From the NCBI GenBank assembly GCA_025351525.1, contig JANXVV010000387.1, positions 1 through 10,656 of the forward strand: 10,656 bases of DNA, in the 5' to 3' direction. The stretch is from Humisphaera sp. GTDB lineage: Bacteria; Planctomycetota; Phycisphaerae; Tepidisphaerales; Tepidisphaeraceae. Below the pieces are notes generated by a model. The model had not been told where the DNA came from and did not search any database. It worked only from the letters and a program-made list of their open reading frames with translations. A program made the position numbers and the translations under genes. Within the stretch, counting starts at the first letter, position 1, and each line of letters starts with the position of its first letter. Below, piece by piece: positions 1 to 5,772 of the stretch.

Positions 1-843
1 AAGTGGTCGAGCGATACCGGTGTGCTGCAGAACTGGGCATTCATCGGTTCGCCCCTTGTCATCGAATCGACGATTTACATCACGGCCCACCCGAAGGACA
101 ACCAGGAAAGTCATCTGCTCGCCCTGGGGATGGACGGCAAACTGCTTTGGGAATCGAAGCTGGGTCAGCCGCAGATGGGCAATAATAATCGCGGCATGCC
201 GGTCTACCCGTTGCCGTTGATGCAATATAGCACCGGGATTTTATACATCATGACGAACAACGGCGCGGTGATCGCTTTCGATACCGTTGGCCGCACGATT
301 GAATGGGCATACAGCTACGAAAAGCCTCTGTCGCAGAATCAGAACTTCAACTACAACCAAATTGAAACCCCCGATGCCCCGTCGACCGCCTGGCTGCGGG
401 ACGGTCTGCTTTACTTCAAAGACCGCGGCACGCGCGAGATGTACGCTCTGGATCTGAGCGGCCCGAAATTGAAGTGGAAGCGTCCGATAGGCGCGGATAC
501 CTCGGTGGCCGGTTTTGACGACAAGAACTTTTACCTGCTGACGACGGGTCTGGACAACACGTCATTGAATGCCGTTGATTTTCAGAGCGGCAGGATGTTC
601 AAGTCTTCCAAGTTGCCGGATGCGAATGACAATGTCCGGGCGATGATCGCAGGGACGAGCTATCTGCTGTTTTTATCGCGCGGCATCTTCGAGGTGAATA
701 CTGCCGTTGCGGATGTGACGCGCGACACGAAAAATTTTCGCGGTTTCGATAAAGATTCGCTCGGGGGTGTGCTGTTGCGGGTGGGGGACAAGCTGATCAG
801 CGTGTCGAATCTGTCGGTCACCGCCTACCGCCTTAAAAACTGA
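1..843 (+). CDS. PQQ/BamB-like beta-propeller protein, C-terminal part (5' end outside window)
   Basis: The frame is open from base 1, so the gene starts upstream and only its last 280 codons are visible; the GTG at 22 is an internal codon, not the start. The protein shows successive beta-propeller blades of the PQQ-like repeat type. Typical pieces are LLALGMDGKLLWESKLG (about residues 40-56), a blade around GAVIAFDTVGRTIEWAYSY (about residues 83-101), MYALDLSGPKLKWKRPIG, and LNAVDFQSGRMFKSSKL, each a hydrophobic strand, then a D-x-x-x-G turn, then a W/F strand. Such proteins are normally exported and bind PQQ, act as scaffolds like BamB, or serve as uncharacterised binding propellers. No PQQ-dehydrogenase active-site context is visible, so a catalytic role is not supported. 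The following SIMPL gene begins only 14 nt after the stop, so the two are probably co-transcribed. The fold is well supported; the function is unknown. Confidence 0.85.
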   Translation, partial: KWSSDTGVLQNWAFIGSPLVIESTIYITAHPKDNQESHLLALGMDGKLLWESKLGQPQMGNNNRGMPVYPLPLMQYSTGILYIMTNNGAVIAFDTVGRTIEWAYSYEKPLSQNQNFNYNQIETPDAPSTAWLRDGLLYFKDRGTREMYALDLSGPKLKWKRPIGADTSVAGFDDKNFYLLTTGLDNTSLNAVDFQSGRMFKSSKLPDANDNVRAMIAGTSYLLFLSRGIFEVNTAVADVTRDTKNFRGFDKDSLGGVLLRVGDKLISVSNLSVTAYRLKN

Positions 844-848
844 AGGAG
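843..848 (+). promoter_or_regulatory. Shine-Dalgarno site of the SIMPL gene
   Basis: AAGGAG begins at the last base of the upstream TGA stop and lies 9 nt before the ATG at 858. It is the clearest ribosome binding site in the window and fixes that start. Its overlap with the preceding stop codon suggests translation linked to the beta-propeller gene. Confidence 0.8.
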
Positions 849-857
849 TGTTTCATC

Positions 858-1700
858 ATGATCGTTCGCTTTCTTTTTCGTTACACGCGTAAAATGTTGG
901 CGATGCTGCTGTTGCTGTCGGCGAGCCACGGCGCGCACGCCGATCAATCGGGCATCACCGTTTCCGGCGCCGGCAGCGTGAAGAGCAAACCGACCGAGGT
1001 GGAAATCGGGGCGATGGTTTCCGGTGAGGCGGAACTGACGAACGATGCGATGGTCAAATATCGCGACGCTAAAAAGAGGGCGTTGGCGGCCATCGAAGGA
1101 TTGAAGCTGGCCCACCTGTCGGTTGAATCGGCAGGTGTGTCGGTCAGCCAAGTGCTGGATGCGAACGCCCAGCAGATGATGCAGCAGGGGCGCGCGGCGA
1201 ACGTCGGCAAGCCGAAGGTGCAGGCCAGCGAGAGCATGAAGATCACGCTGAAGGGCGTCGATAAAATCGCCGCCGAAGCGTTGATGGATACTGTGATGAA
1301 GGTGATCGACACGGGCCGTGATGCCGGGTTGCAGATCGGCCCGGCCACGCCGTCCAATTATTACCAACTGCAGATGATGCAGCAGAGCGGGCAGGGGCAG
1401 GGGATGCTGCAATTCAAGATCGGGGATTCCACCGCCCAGCGCGAGCAGGCTTACAAAGAGGCGATGGAAGACGCAAAGAAAAAGGCGGCGCGATTGGCCG
1501 ACTTGGCCGGCGTGAAACTGGGGCGGATTGTCAGCGTGCAGGACGGTGGACCGGCGAAAGGCGATAACCCGGCGATGGCACAATGGATGGCAATGTACGG
1601 CGGAGGCGGGCAAACCGATCCTTCCGACCTGACCAGCACGCTGTTGGCGGATATCACCTTGAAGGTCACACTGACGGTTCAGTTTGAGATCGCGAAGTGA
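858..1700 (+). CDS. SIMPL (DUF541) domain-containing exported protein
   Basis: This 280-aa protein begins with a basic stretch and a hydrophobic core (MLAMLLLLSASHG) ending in AHA-D, a good signal peptidase I site after residue 28. The mature part matches the SIMPL/DUF541 family (E. coli YggE, Brucella BP26). It opens with ITVSGAGSVKSKPTEVEIG (32-50), has the paired-helix segment NDAMVKYRDAKKRALAAIEGL (about 62-82), and near the end AYKEAMEDAKKKAARLADLAGVKLGRIVSVQDG (about 198-230), the family's most recognisable block. A low-complexity insert rich in Q and M (QLQMMQQSGQGQGM, about 171-184) separates the halves. Family members are periplasmic or envelope proteins, some forming oligomeric rings, and have been linked to oxidative-stress tolerance; the biochemical role is unresolved. 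ATG 858 is chosen for the AAGGAG site and signal peptide. The family call is firm. Confidence 0.92.
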   Translation: MIVRFLFRYTRKMLAMLLLLSASHGAHADQSGITVSGAGSVKSKPTEVEIGAMVSGEAELTNDAMVKYRDAKKRALAAIEGLKLAHLSVESAGVSVSQVLDANAQQMMQQGRAANVGKPKVQASESMKITLKGVDKIAAEALMDTVMKVIDTGRDAGLQIGPATPSNYYQLQMMQQSGQGQGMLQFKIGDSTAQREQAYKEAMEDAKKKAARLADLAGVKLGRIVSVQDGGPAKGDNPAMAQWMAMYGGGGQTDPSDLTSTLLADITLKVTLTVQFEIAK

Positions 1701-1720
1701 AGCCTGTATTTAAAAACTTT

Positions 1721-1834
1721 ATCGTGGCGCGGGCTTCCAGCCCGTGTTGACGGCGCACCCTGACAAAGAACTTGATCAATGAAATTTTCTTTTTGAACGC
1801 ACCGCTAACACGGGCTGGAAGCCCGTGCCACGAT
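1721..1834. repeat. Inverted pair of REP-like palindromes (family C)
   Basis: Bases 1721-1748 and 1807-1834 are reverse complements over 28 bp with one mismatch. Each arm is itself a hairpin: the right arm contains an 8-bp perfect stem CACGGGCT / AGCCCGTG around GGA, and the left arm has the same stem with one G-T-type mismatch. The 58 nt between the arms are AT-rich and hold no gene. The arrangement of two palindromic REP units facing each other resembles a BIME in enterobacteria. REP units of this kind are usually dispersed by Y1-type REP-associated transposases, but none is encoded here. The right arm ends only 15 nt before the start codon of the alpha-toroid gene, so it could also influence that mRNA's stability or act as a terminator for the SIMPL transcript. 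Confidence 0.88.
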
Positions 1835-1849
1835 CGAGTATTGATAAAA

Positions 1850-2884
1850 ATGCGCGTGATGATTTCCATCTACGTATGTCTTCTGCTCGCCGTGCCGCTG
1901 CGCGCCGCGGAGGAAATCTACCCGAAGCACGTCACCGCCAAGAGCCAGGCGGCGGTGAAAAAGGGGCTGGATTATCTGGCGAAGATGCAGACGCAGGATG
2001 GCAACTGGACCAACATGCGCGATGGCGAAGCCTACCCGATCACCATGGCGTCCATCGCGGGCATGGCGTTTCTGGCCAATGGCAACACGCCGACGCGCGG
2101 GCCTTACGCCGATCAGGTTCGCAGGATCGAACGGTATCTGATGAGCAACGCCACGCCGTCCGGCCTCATCACCGGAGCGTCCGAAGAGCAGGGCCGGCCC
2201 ATGTACGGCCACGGGTTCAGCATGCTTTTTCTCTCTGAATGCTACGGCATGGAAACCGACGAACGGCTGCGGACCAAACTCAAAAAAATCCTCATCGAAG
2301 CGATCCACCTCACCGCGCGAGGGCAGAGCGGTTTGGGGGGTTGGACCTACAACCCCGGCGGAGGCGATGAGGGATCGGTCACCGTCACCCAGATGCAGGG
2401 CCTGCGGGCGGCGAACAATGCCGGGTTCAGCGTGCCGAAGGCGACGATCGACGAAGCCGTCAAATATCTGGAGCGTTGCAAAACCGCCGAGGGGGGAATT
2501 CAATATTCGTATGGCTCGGGCGGCGACACCCGCCTGCCCATCTCCGCCGCCGCCATTGCGACGCTGTATAACGCCGGCGAATACGACTCGCGCCTCGCCG
2601 ACTCCTGCATGGCTTACGTTTGGAAACGGTTCACCGCGCAGAAGGAATTCACCAAAGGCGAAGGGCATGATTTCTACACGCACCTGTACGCGGCCCAGGC
2701 CTTTTATCAGGCCGGCGATAAGTACTGGGATGAATATTTCCCCACCGCCCGCGAGCAGATCATGAAGATGCAGCAAGCCGATGGATCGTGGACCGGTGAA
2801 TCCGTCGGGCCGGTGTACGGCACGGGGATTTCGCTGGTCATTTTGCAGTTGCCATATAAGTTTTTACCAATCTACCAGCGCTAG
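1850..2884 (+). CDS. Exported prenyltransferase/squalene-cyclase-fold (alpha-toroid) protein
   Basis: The start is taken as ATG 1850, giving 344 aa. The frame is open further upstream to a TTG at 1772, but that extension would translate the REP palindrome and put 26 residues before a clear signal peptide (MRVMISIYVCLLLAVPLRA, cleavage about residue 19-20). ATG 1859 is an alternative start. No strong ribosome site is visible. The mature protein has alpha/alpha-toroid repeats with QW-type motifs: QTQDGNW (47-53), GGWTYNPGGGDEGS (163-176) and QQADGSW (308-314), each followed by a helix such as ITMASIAGMAFLAN. The DXDD catalytic motif of hopene cyclases is not seen, so cyclase activity is doubtful. 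Planctomycetes encode many secreted proteins of this fold, with function unknown. It precedes moxR by about 190 nt of repeat DNA and may or may not share its transcript. Confidence 0.86.
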   Translation: MRVMISIYVCLLLAVPLRAAEEIYPKHVTAKSQAAVKKGLDYLAKMQTQDGNWTNMRDGEAYPITMASIAGMAFLANGNTPTRGPYADQVRRIERYLMSNATPSGLITGASEEQGRPMYGHGFSMLFLSECYGMETDERLRTKLKKILIEAIHLTARGQSGLGGWTYNPGGGDEGSVTVTQMQGLRAANNAGFSVPKATIDEAVKYLERCKTAEGGIQYSYGSGGDTRLPISAAAIATLYNAGEYDSRLADSCMAYVWKRFTAQKEFTKGEGHDFYTHLYAAQAFYQAGDKYWDEYFPTAREQIMKMQQADGSWTGESVGPVYGTGISLVILQLPYKFLPIYQR

Positions 2885-2924
2885 TCAAGGGTAGTAACGA
2901 ATGATGCGATCCGACCGAAAAATA

Positions 2925-3051
2925 ACGAATGACGAAATTCGAATTCACGAATCAATTACGAATTACGAATTACGAATTAAAGCATGTTGTTTCGTCATTT
3001 TTACATTTCCGCATTCGTCATTGATTCGTGAATTCGAATTTCGTCATTCGT
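2925..3051. repeat. Family A long inverted repeat upstream of moxR
   Basis: Bases 2925-2956 and 3020-3051 are perfect reverse complements over 32 bp, separated by 63 nt. The arm reads ACGAATGACGAAATTC then GAATTCACGAATCAAT. Inside the left side the sequence continues as a period-8 tandem of TTACGAAT units (about 2956-2978), which is matched only partly on the other side (GACGAATGCGGAA on the opposite strand). A degenerate ACGAATGA unit lies upstream at 2897-2904. The whole stretch is very AT-rich compared with the GC-rich genes around it. The right arm is followed by T8 (3057-3064) and then directly by the moxR ribosome site. The stem could act as an RNase III site, a terminator or attenuator, or a non-autonomous mobile repeat. 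Confidence 0.93.
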
Positions 3052-3064
3052 AATTCTTTTTTTT

Positions 3065-3068
3065 GAGG
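3065..3068 (+). promoter_or_regulatory. Probable ribosome binding site deciding the moxR start
   Basis: GAGG lies 9 nt before the TTG at 3078 and overlaps the region just after the alternative TTG at 3063. A start at 3063 would have only repeat arm and poly-T upstream, so 3078 is preferred. Confidence 0.55.
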
Positions 3069-3077
3069 GTTTTCCAC

Positions 3078-4115
3078 TTGAACGCTTCCACCGACACCGA
3101 TCTCCTCGGTCTTCAAAAGCTCCGCACTGCCCGCGATCAAATCCGTGCCCAGATGGCCGGCACCATCGTCGGGCAGGGCGAGGCGATCGATCAACTGCTC
3201 ATCAGCCTCTTCGCGCGCGGCCATTGCATTCTCGAAGGCGTTCCGGGGTTGGCTAAGACGCTGATGATCCGAACGCTTGCGCAATGCCTGTCGCTGGATT
3301 TCGGGCGAATCCAGTTCACGCCGGATTTGATGCCGAGCGACATCACCGGAACGGACGTGATGTATGAGGACCGCGCCAGCGGGGATCGATCGTTCAAATT
3401 CCTGAATGGCCCGATTTTCGCGAACGTGCTGCTGGCGGACGAAATCAATCGAACCCCGCCCAAAACCCAGGCGGCGTTGCTCGAAGGCATGCAGGAGCGC
3501 CAGGTTTCCGCAGGCGGAAAGCGATACATGCTGCCCGACCCGTTCTTCGTGCTGGCCACCCAGAATCCGATCGAGCAGGAGGGAACCTATCCGCTCCCCG
3601 AGGCACAGCTCGATCGATTTCTGATGAAGGTCTACATCAACTACCCCGACCTTGATGAGGAAAAGCAGATTTATCGGCTGACCACCACCGGGCAATTTAT
3701 CGAGCCGAAACCCGTGCTCGGGCGCGATGAGATGATCGAGCTGCAGCGAATTGTCCGCCGGGTGCCGGTGAGCGATTTCATCGTGAGCTACGTCGCCCAA
3801 CTGGTCCGCTCGACCCGCCACAACGACCCGCGCAGCCCGCAGTTCATCAGGGACTGGGTGCTCTGGGGTTGCGGCCCGCGCGGCGGGCAATCCCTCATCT
3901 CCGCCTCGCAGGCCCGCGCCGCTCTGGACGGTCGACCGGAAGTGGAAATCGACGATATCAAGGCGATGTCCACGGCGGTGCTGCGTCACCGCCTGGTGCT
4001 GAATTACAACGCCGAGTCACAGGGGCAGACGACGGAGACGGTGATTAAAAGGCTGATTGAGACGACGCCGACGCAGGAGGCGGGATTGGGGAGAGTGGAG
4101 AAGGTTTTGAAATGA
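3078..4115 (+). CDS. moxR: MoxR-family AAA+ ATPase
   Basis: The chosen TTG start gives 345 aa, close to the usual 310-350 of the family; an in-frame TTG at 3063 would add five residues. The AAA+ core is complete. Walker A is GVPGLAKT (54-61), Walker B LLADEINR (about 118-125) is followed by TPPKTQAALLEGMQERQV, sensor 1 is ATQNPIEQEGTYPLPEAQ with Asn163, and LDRF (178-181) precedes the C-terminal lid domain, which includes SASQARAALDG and IDDIKAMSTAVLRHRLVLN. MoxR ATPases are cytoplasmic and generally encoded beside VWA-domain proteins; they are thought to remodel or activate these by engaging the MIDAS site (shown for relatives such as RavA and the MoxR of methanol dehydrogenase maturation). 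The DUF58 gene downstream and the two VWA membrane proteins beyond it fit this role. The two sides of the gene carry repeats of different families (A upstream, B downstream). Confidence 0.95.
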   Translation: MNASTDTDLLGLQKLRTARDQIRAQMAGTIVGQGEAIDQLLISLFARGHCILEGVPGLAKTLMIRTLAQCLSLDFGRIQFTPDLMPSDITGTDVMYEDRASGDRSFKFLNGPIFANVLLADEINRTPPKTQAALLEGMQERQVSAGGKRYMLPDPFFVLATQNPIEQEGTYPLPEAQLDRFLMKVYINYPDLDEEKQIYRLTTTGQFIEPKPVLGRDEMIELQRIVRRVPVSDFIVSYVAQLVRSTRHNDPRSPQFIRDWVLWGCGPRGGQSLISASQARAALDGRPEVEIDDIKAMSTAVLRHRLVLNYNAESQGQTTETVIKRLIETTPTQEAGLGRVEKVLK

Positions 4116-4126
4116 AAAAAAAGGAA

Positions 4127-4250
4127 AACCAGAAACCAGAAATCAGAAAAAAGCTCGAACCGAAGAAATGATAAAATTCGAATAATTCGGATTTGAGCTT
4201 TCCGTGATTATTTCTTCTTCGAGCTTTTTTCTGATTTCTGATTTCTGACT
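4127..4250. repeat. Family B inverted repeat between moxR and the DUF58 gene (empty form)
   Basis: Bases 4127-4159 pair with 4218-4250 at 30 of 33 positions, including a 23-bp perfect block (4137-4159 with 4218-4240). After a 2-nt bulge the stem continues in part (GAAGAAATGAT against GAAGAAATAATC on the other strand), and the loop holds the palindrome ATTCGAAT. The arm is built from iterated CAGAAAYCAGAAA units followed by AAAAAAGCTCGAA. Because the stem is flanked by A6 on the left and T6 on the right (GAGCTTTTTT, 4221-4230), it could act as a bidirectional terminator or attenuator, although the loop of 58 nt is long for an intrinsic terminator. It occupies nearly the whole gap between the moxR stop and the next ATG. 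Confidence 0.92.
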
Positions 4251-4276
4251 TCGAATTTATTCCATCGGCTTACAAT

Positions 4277-5242
4277 ATGGACATCGCCCGTAAATCCCTG
4301 CTCCACCCCGAAACCCTCTCCCGCATCACCTCCCTCGGCCTGCGCGCCCAGCGCGTGATGGAGGGCACCATCAGCGGCTTGCATCGCAGCCCTCTGCATG
4401 GCGTCAGCGTTGAATTTGCGGACTATCGCGAGTACTCGCCGGGCGATGATCTCAAACGGCTCGACTGGAAAGCCTACGCGCGCAGCGATCGGTTCTACAT
4501 CAAGCGGTTCGAGGAAGACACCAACCTTCGCGGGACGATTCTGCTCGATGCCAGCAGCAGCATGAAGTATGGACGCGGGGCGATGACGAAGTTCGATTAC
4601 GCGTCGACGCTTGCCGCATCGATCGCCGCGTTGTGCGTGAAGCAGCGCGATGCGGTGGGGCTGGCGATTTTCGACGATGCCGAGCGGATCTTTCTGCGCC
4701 CGGTCGCGACGCAGGCGCAGCTGCACAAGATCGTCGAGTTGATCGAGAAGACCAAACCGCAGCGCACGACGGAACTGGGCGCGGTGATGCACAAGGTGTC
4801 GGAGCAGATCAAAAGCCGTGGGTTGGTGGTGGTGATTTCCGATCTGCTGCTGGACCTGGATGTGTTCTACAAAAGCCTTGGCCGGTTGCAGCATCAGGGG
4901 CATGAGATTCTGGTGTTTCAGGTGCTGGATCCGGAGGAGATCGAGCTGCCGTTCAAGGATTCGGTTTTGTTCCGGGATATCGAAGGGGATGAAGAACTCT
5001 TCGCGGAGCCGTGGGCATTTCGCAAGGCGTACAAGACTGCAATGGAGCAATTCATCGGCGACGTCGCCCAGCGTTGCCGCAGCGGCGGTGTGGATCATGT
5101 GTTGTTGAAGACGTCCGATGATCTGGGGATGGCGTTGAGCCATTATCTGCATAGCCGAAGGCGGCAGGCGCGGACGAAACATGCGGGGAAGGTGGTGGGG
5201 TTTGATTCACCGATGCAGGTCGAAAACGAAACCCGGAAATAA
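4277..5242 (+). CDS. DUF58 domain-containing protein (VWA-like, MoxR-associated)
   Basis: This 321-aa protein is a standard-length soluble DUF58 protein. The family signature is complete: GLHRSPLHGVSVEFADYREY (34-53) continuing into SPGDDLKRLDWKAYARSD (54-71). It is followed by a VWA-like fold with the MIDAS sequence DASSSM (Asp91, Ser93, Ser95), the helix FDYASTLAASIAAL, and the later strand VVVISD with Asp189. No signal peptide or membrane segment is visible, so it is probably cytoplasmic, or peripheral at the membrane near the large VWA proteins. DUF58 genes nearly always follow moxR, and the product is inferred to be a direct partner of that ATPase. There is no convincing Shine-Dalgarno before ATG 4277; the start agrees with family length and sits 26 nt after the family B right arm. 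The stop codon directly abuts the next family B arm. Confidence 0.95.
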   Translation: MDIARKSLLHPETLSRITSLGLRAQRVMEGTISGLHRSPLHGVSVEFADYREYSPGDDLKRLDWKAYARSDRFYIKRFEEDTNLRGTILLDASSSMKYGRGAMTKFDYASTLAASIAALCVKQRDAVGLAIFDDAERIFLRPVATQAQLHKIVELIEKTKPQRTTELGAVMHKVSEQIKSRGLVVVISDLLLDLDVFYKSLGRLQHQGHEILVFQVLDPEEIELPFKDSVLFRDIEGDEELFAEPWAFRKAYKTAMEQFIGDVAQRCRSGGVDHVLLKTSDDLGMALSHYLHSRRRQARTKHAGKVVGFDSPMQVENETRK

Positions 5243-5761
5243 AAATCAGAAACCAGAAATCAGAAAAAATGACGAATGCCGAAGAAGAAAACTCGAAAGA
5301 AGATTTGACCGGTGCAACTTCACGGCGGGATAAGAAGCCCTATGACCTTTCCGAGCGCACGGCTCTGTTTGGCGAGGCGATTATTCATTTCACCAAGCGA
5401 GTGCCCGTGGGACTGGTCACGTCCCCGTTGATCTCGCAACTGGTGCGATGCGGCACGAGCGTCGGCGCGAATTATGAAGAAGCGAATGACGCGGAATCGC
5501 AAAGGGATTTTCACCACAAGATCGGGATCTGTCGCAAAGAGTCGCGAGAAACGAAGTTTTTTCTAAGAATGATGGTGGCGGCCGTACCGGCCCTAAGGGA
5601 AGACGCGGCATACTTGTACCAGGAAGCCAAGGAACTGAACCTGATTTTCGGGTCGATGTGGCAGAAGAAAGCGAAAGCGGCCGAGCGACCTTAGGCGCCC
5701 ACATGTTTCGAGCTTTCCATTTTTGCATTCGAGCTTTTTTCTGATTTCGAGTTTCTGATTT
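5243..5761. mobile_element. Family B inverted repeat enclosing a four-helix-bundle gene (candidate IVS-like or MITE-like cassette)
   Basis: Bases 5243-5297 and 5707-5761 are inverted repeats of equal length, with 44 of 55 positions complementary and no gaps. They enclose a single gene, 5269-5694. The left arm shares 23 identical bases (5247-5269) with the left arm of the empty hairpin at 4130-4152, and the right arm shares 20 identical bases (5728-5747) with its right arm (4218-4237). The element exactly fills the gap between the DUF58 stop codon (5242) and the start of the BatA-like gene (ATG 5773). I found no target-site duplication and no transposase, so mobility is inferred from structure, repetition and the position of a foreign gene inside an otherwise standard cluster. 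A simpler alternative is that a gene was captured in the loop of a pre-existing repeat. Confidence 0.6.
5269..5694 (+). CDS. Four-helix-bundle protein (23S rRNA intervening-sequence protein / TIGR02436-like family)
   Basis: This 141-aa protein has the family's hallmarks: YDLSERTALFGEAIIHFTKR (25-44), then SQLVRCGTSVGANYEEANDA (56-75) and HKIGICRKESRETKFFLRM (83-101), ending in helix AYLYQEAKELNLIFGSMW. The family is known from ORFs in 23S rRNA intervening sequences (Leptospira, Coxiella) and is related in fold to Avd of diversity-generating retroelements; members are basic, oligomeric and probably bind nucleic acid. The first 25 residues are charged, low in conservation and apparently repeat-derived: ATG 5269 and about nine following codons lie within the left arm of the surrounding inverted repeat. 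There is no Shine-Dalgarno site. A later start (TTG 5305) is possible and would still leave the whole domain. It interrupts the moxR-DUF58-BatA order and has no obvious role in that pathway. Confidence 0.92.
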   Translation: MTNAEEENSKEDLTGATSRRDKKPYDLSERTALFGEAIIHFTKRVPVGLVTSPLISQLVRCGTSVGANYEEANDAESQRDFHHKIGICRKESRETKFFLRMMVAAVPALREDAAYLYQEAKELNLIFGSMWQKKAKAAERP

Positions 5762-5772
5762 CGAGTTTGACG

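Noticed and set aside
1747..1790. A sigma-70 promoter before the alpha-toroid gene (TTGACG at about 1747)
   Set aside because: TTGACG lies partly in the REP arm and no acceptable -10 box occurs at 16-18 nt; the match is no better than chance in this AT-rich gap.
1772..1849. TTG-initiated N-terminal extension of the alpha-toroid protein
   Set aside because: It would translate through the REP palindrome and bury an evident signal peptide 26 residues inside the protein; ATG 1850 is far more likely.
825..2776. Long - strand frames opposite the SIMPL and alpha-toroid genes
   Set aside because: They are low-complexity Arg/His-rich shadows of well supported + strand genes, with no motif of their own.
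2956..2979. CRISPR-like array from the regularly repeated TTACGAAT units
   Set aside because: The units are 8 bp and directly adjacent without spacers, there are only about three, and no cas gene is present.
5269..5694. Diversity-generating retroelement, since the four-helix protein resembles Avd
   Set aside because: There is no reverse transcriptase gene and I see no template/variable repeat pair with adenine-directed differences in the window.
5269..5694. A true 23S rRNA intervening sequence
   Set aside because: The flanking DNA encodes DUF58 and BatA-like proteins, not rRNA; only the protein family and stem-bounded layout are shared.
5243..5761. A classical insertion sequence with target-site duplication
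   Set aside because: I found no flanking direct duplication and no DDE or Y1 transposase; the enclosed protein is not a known transposase.
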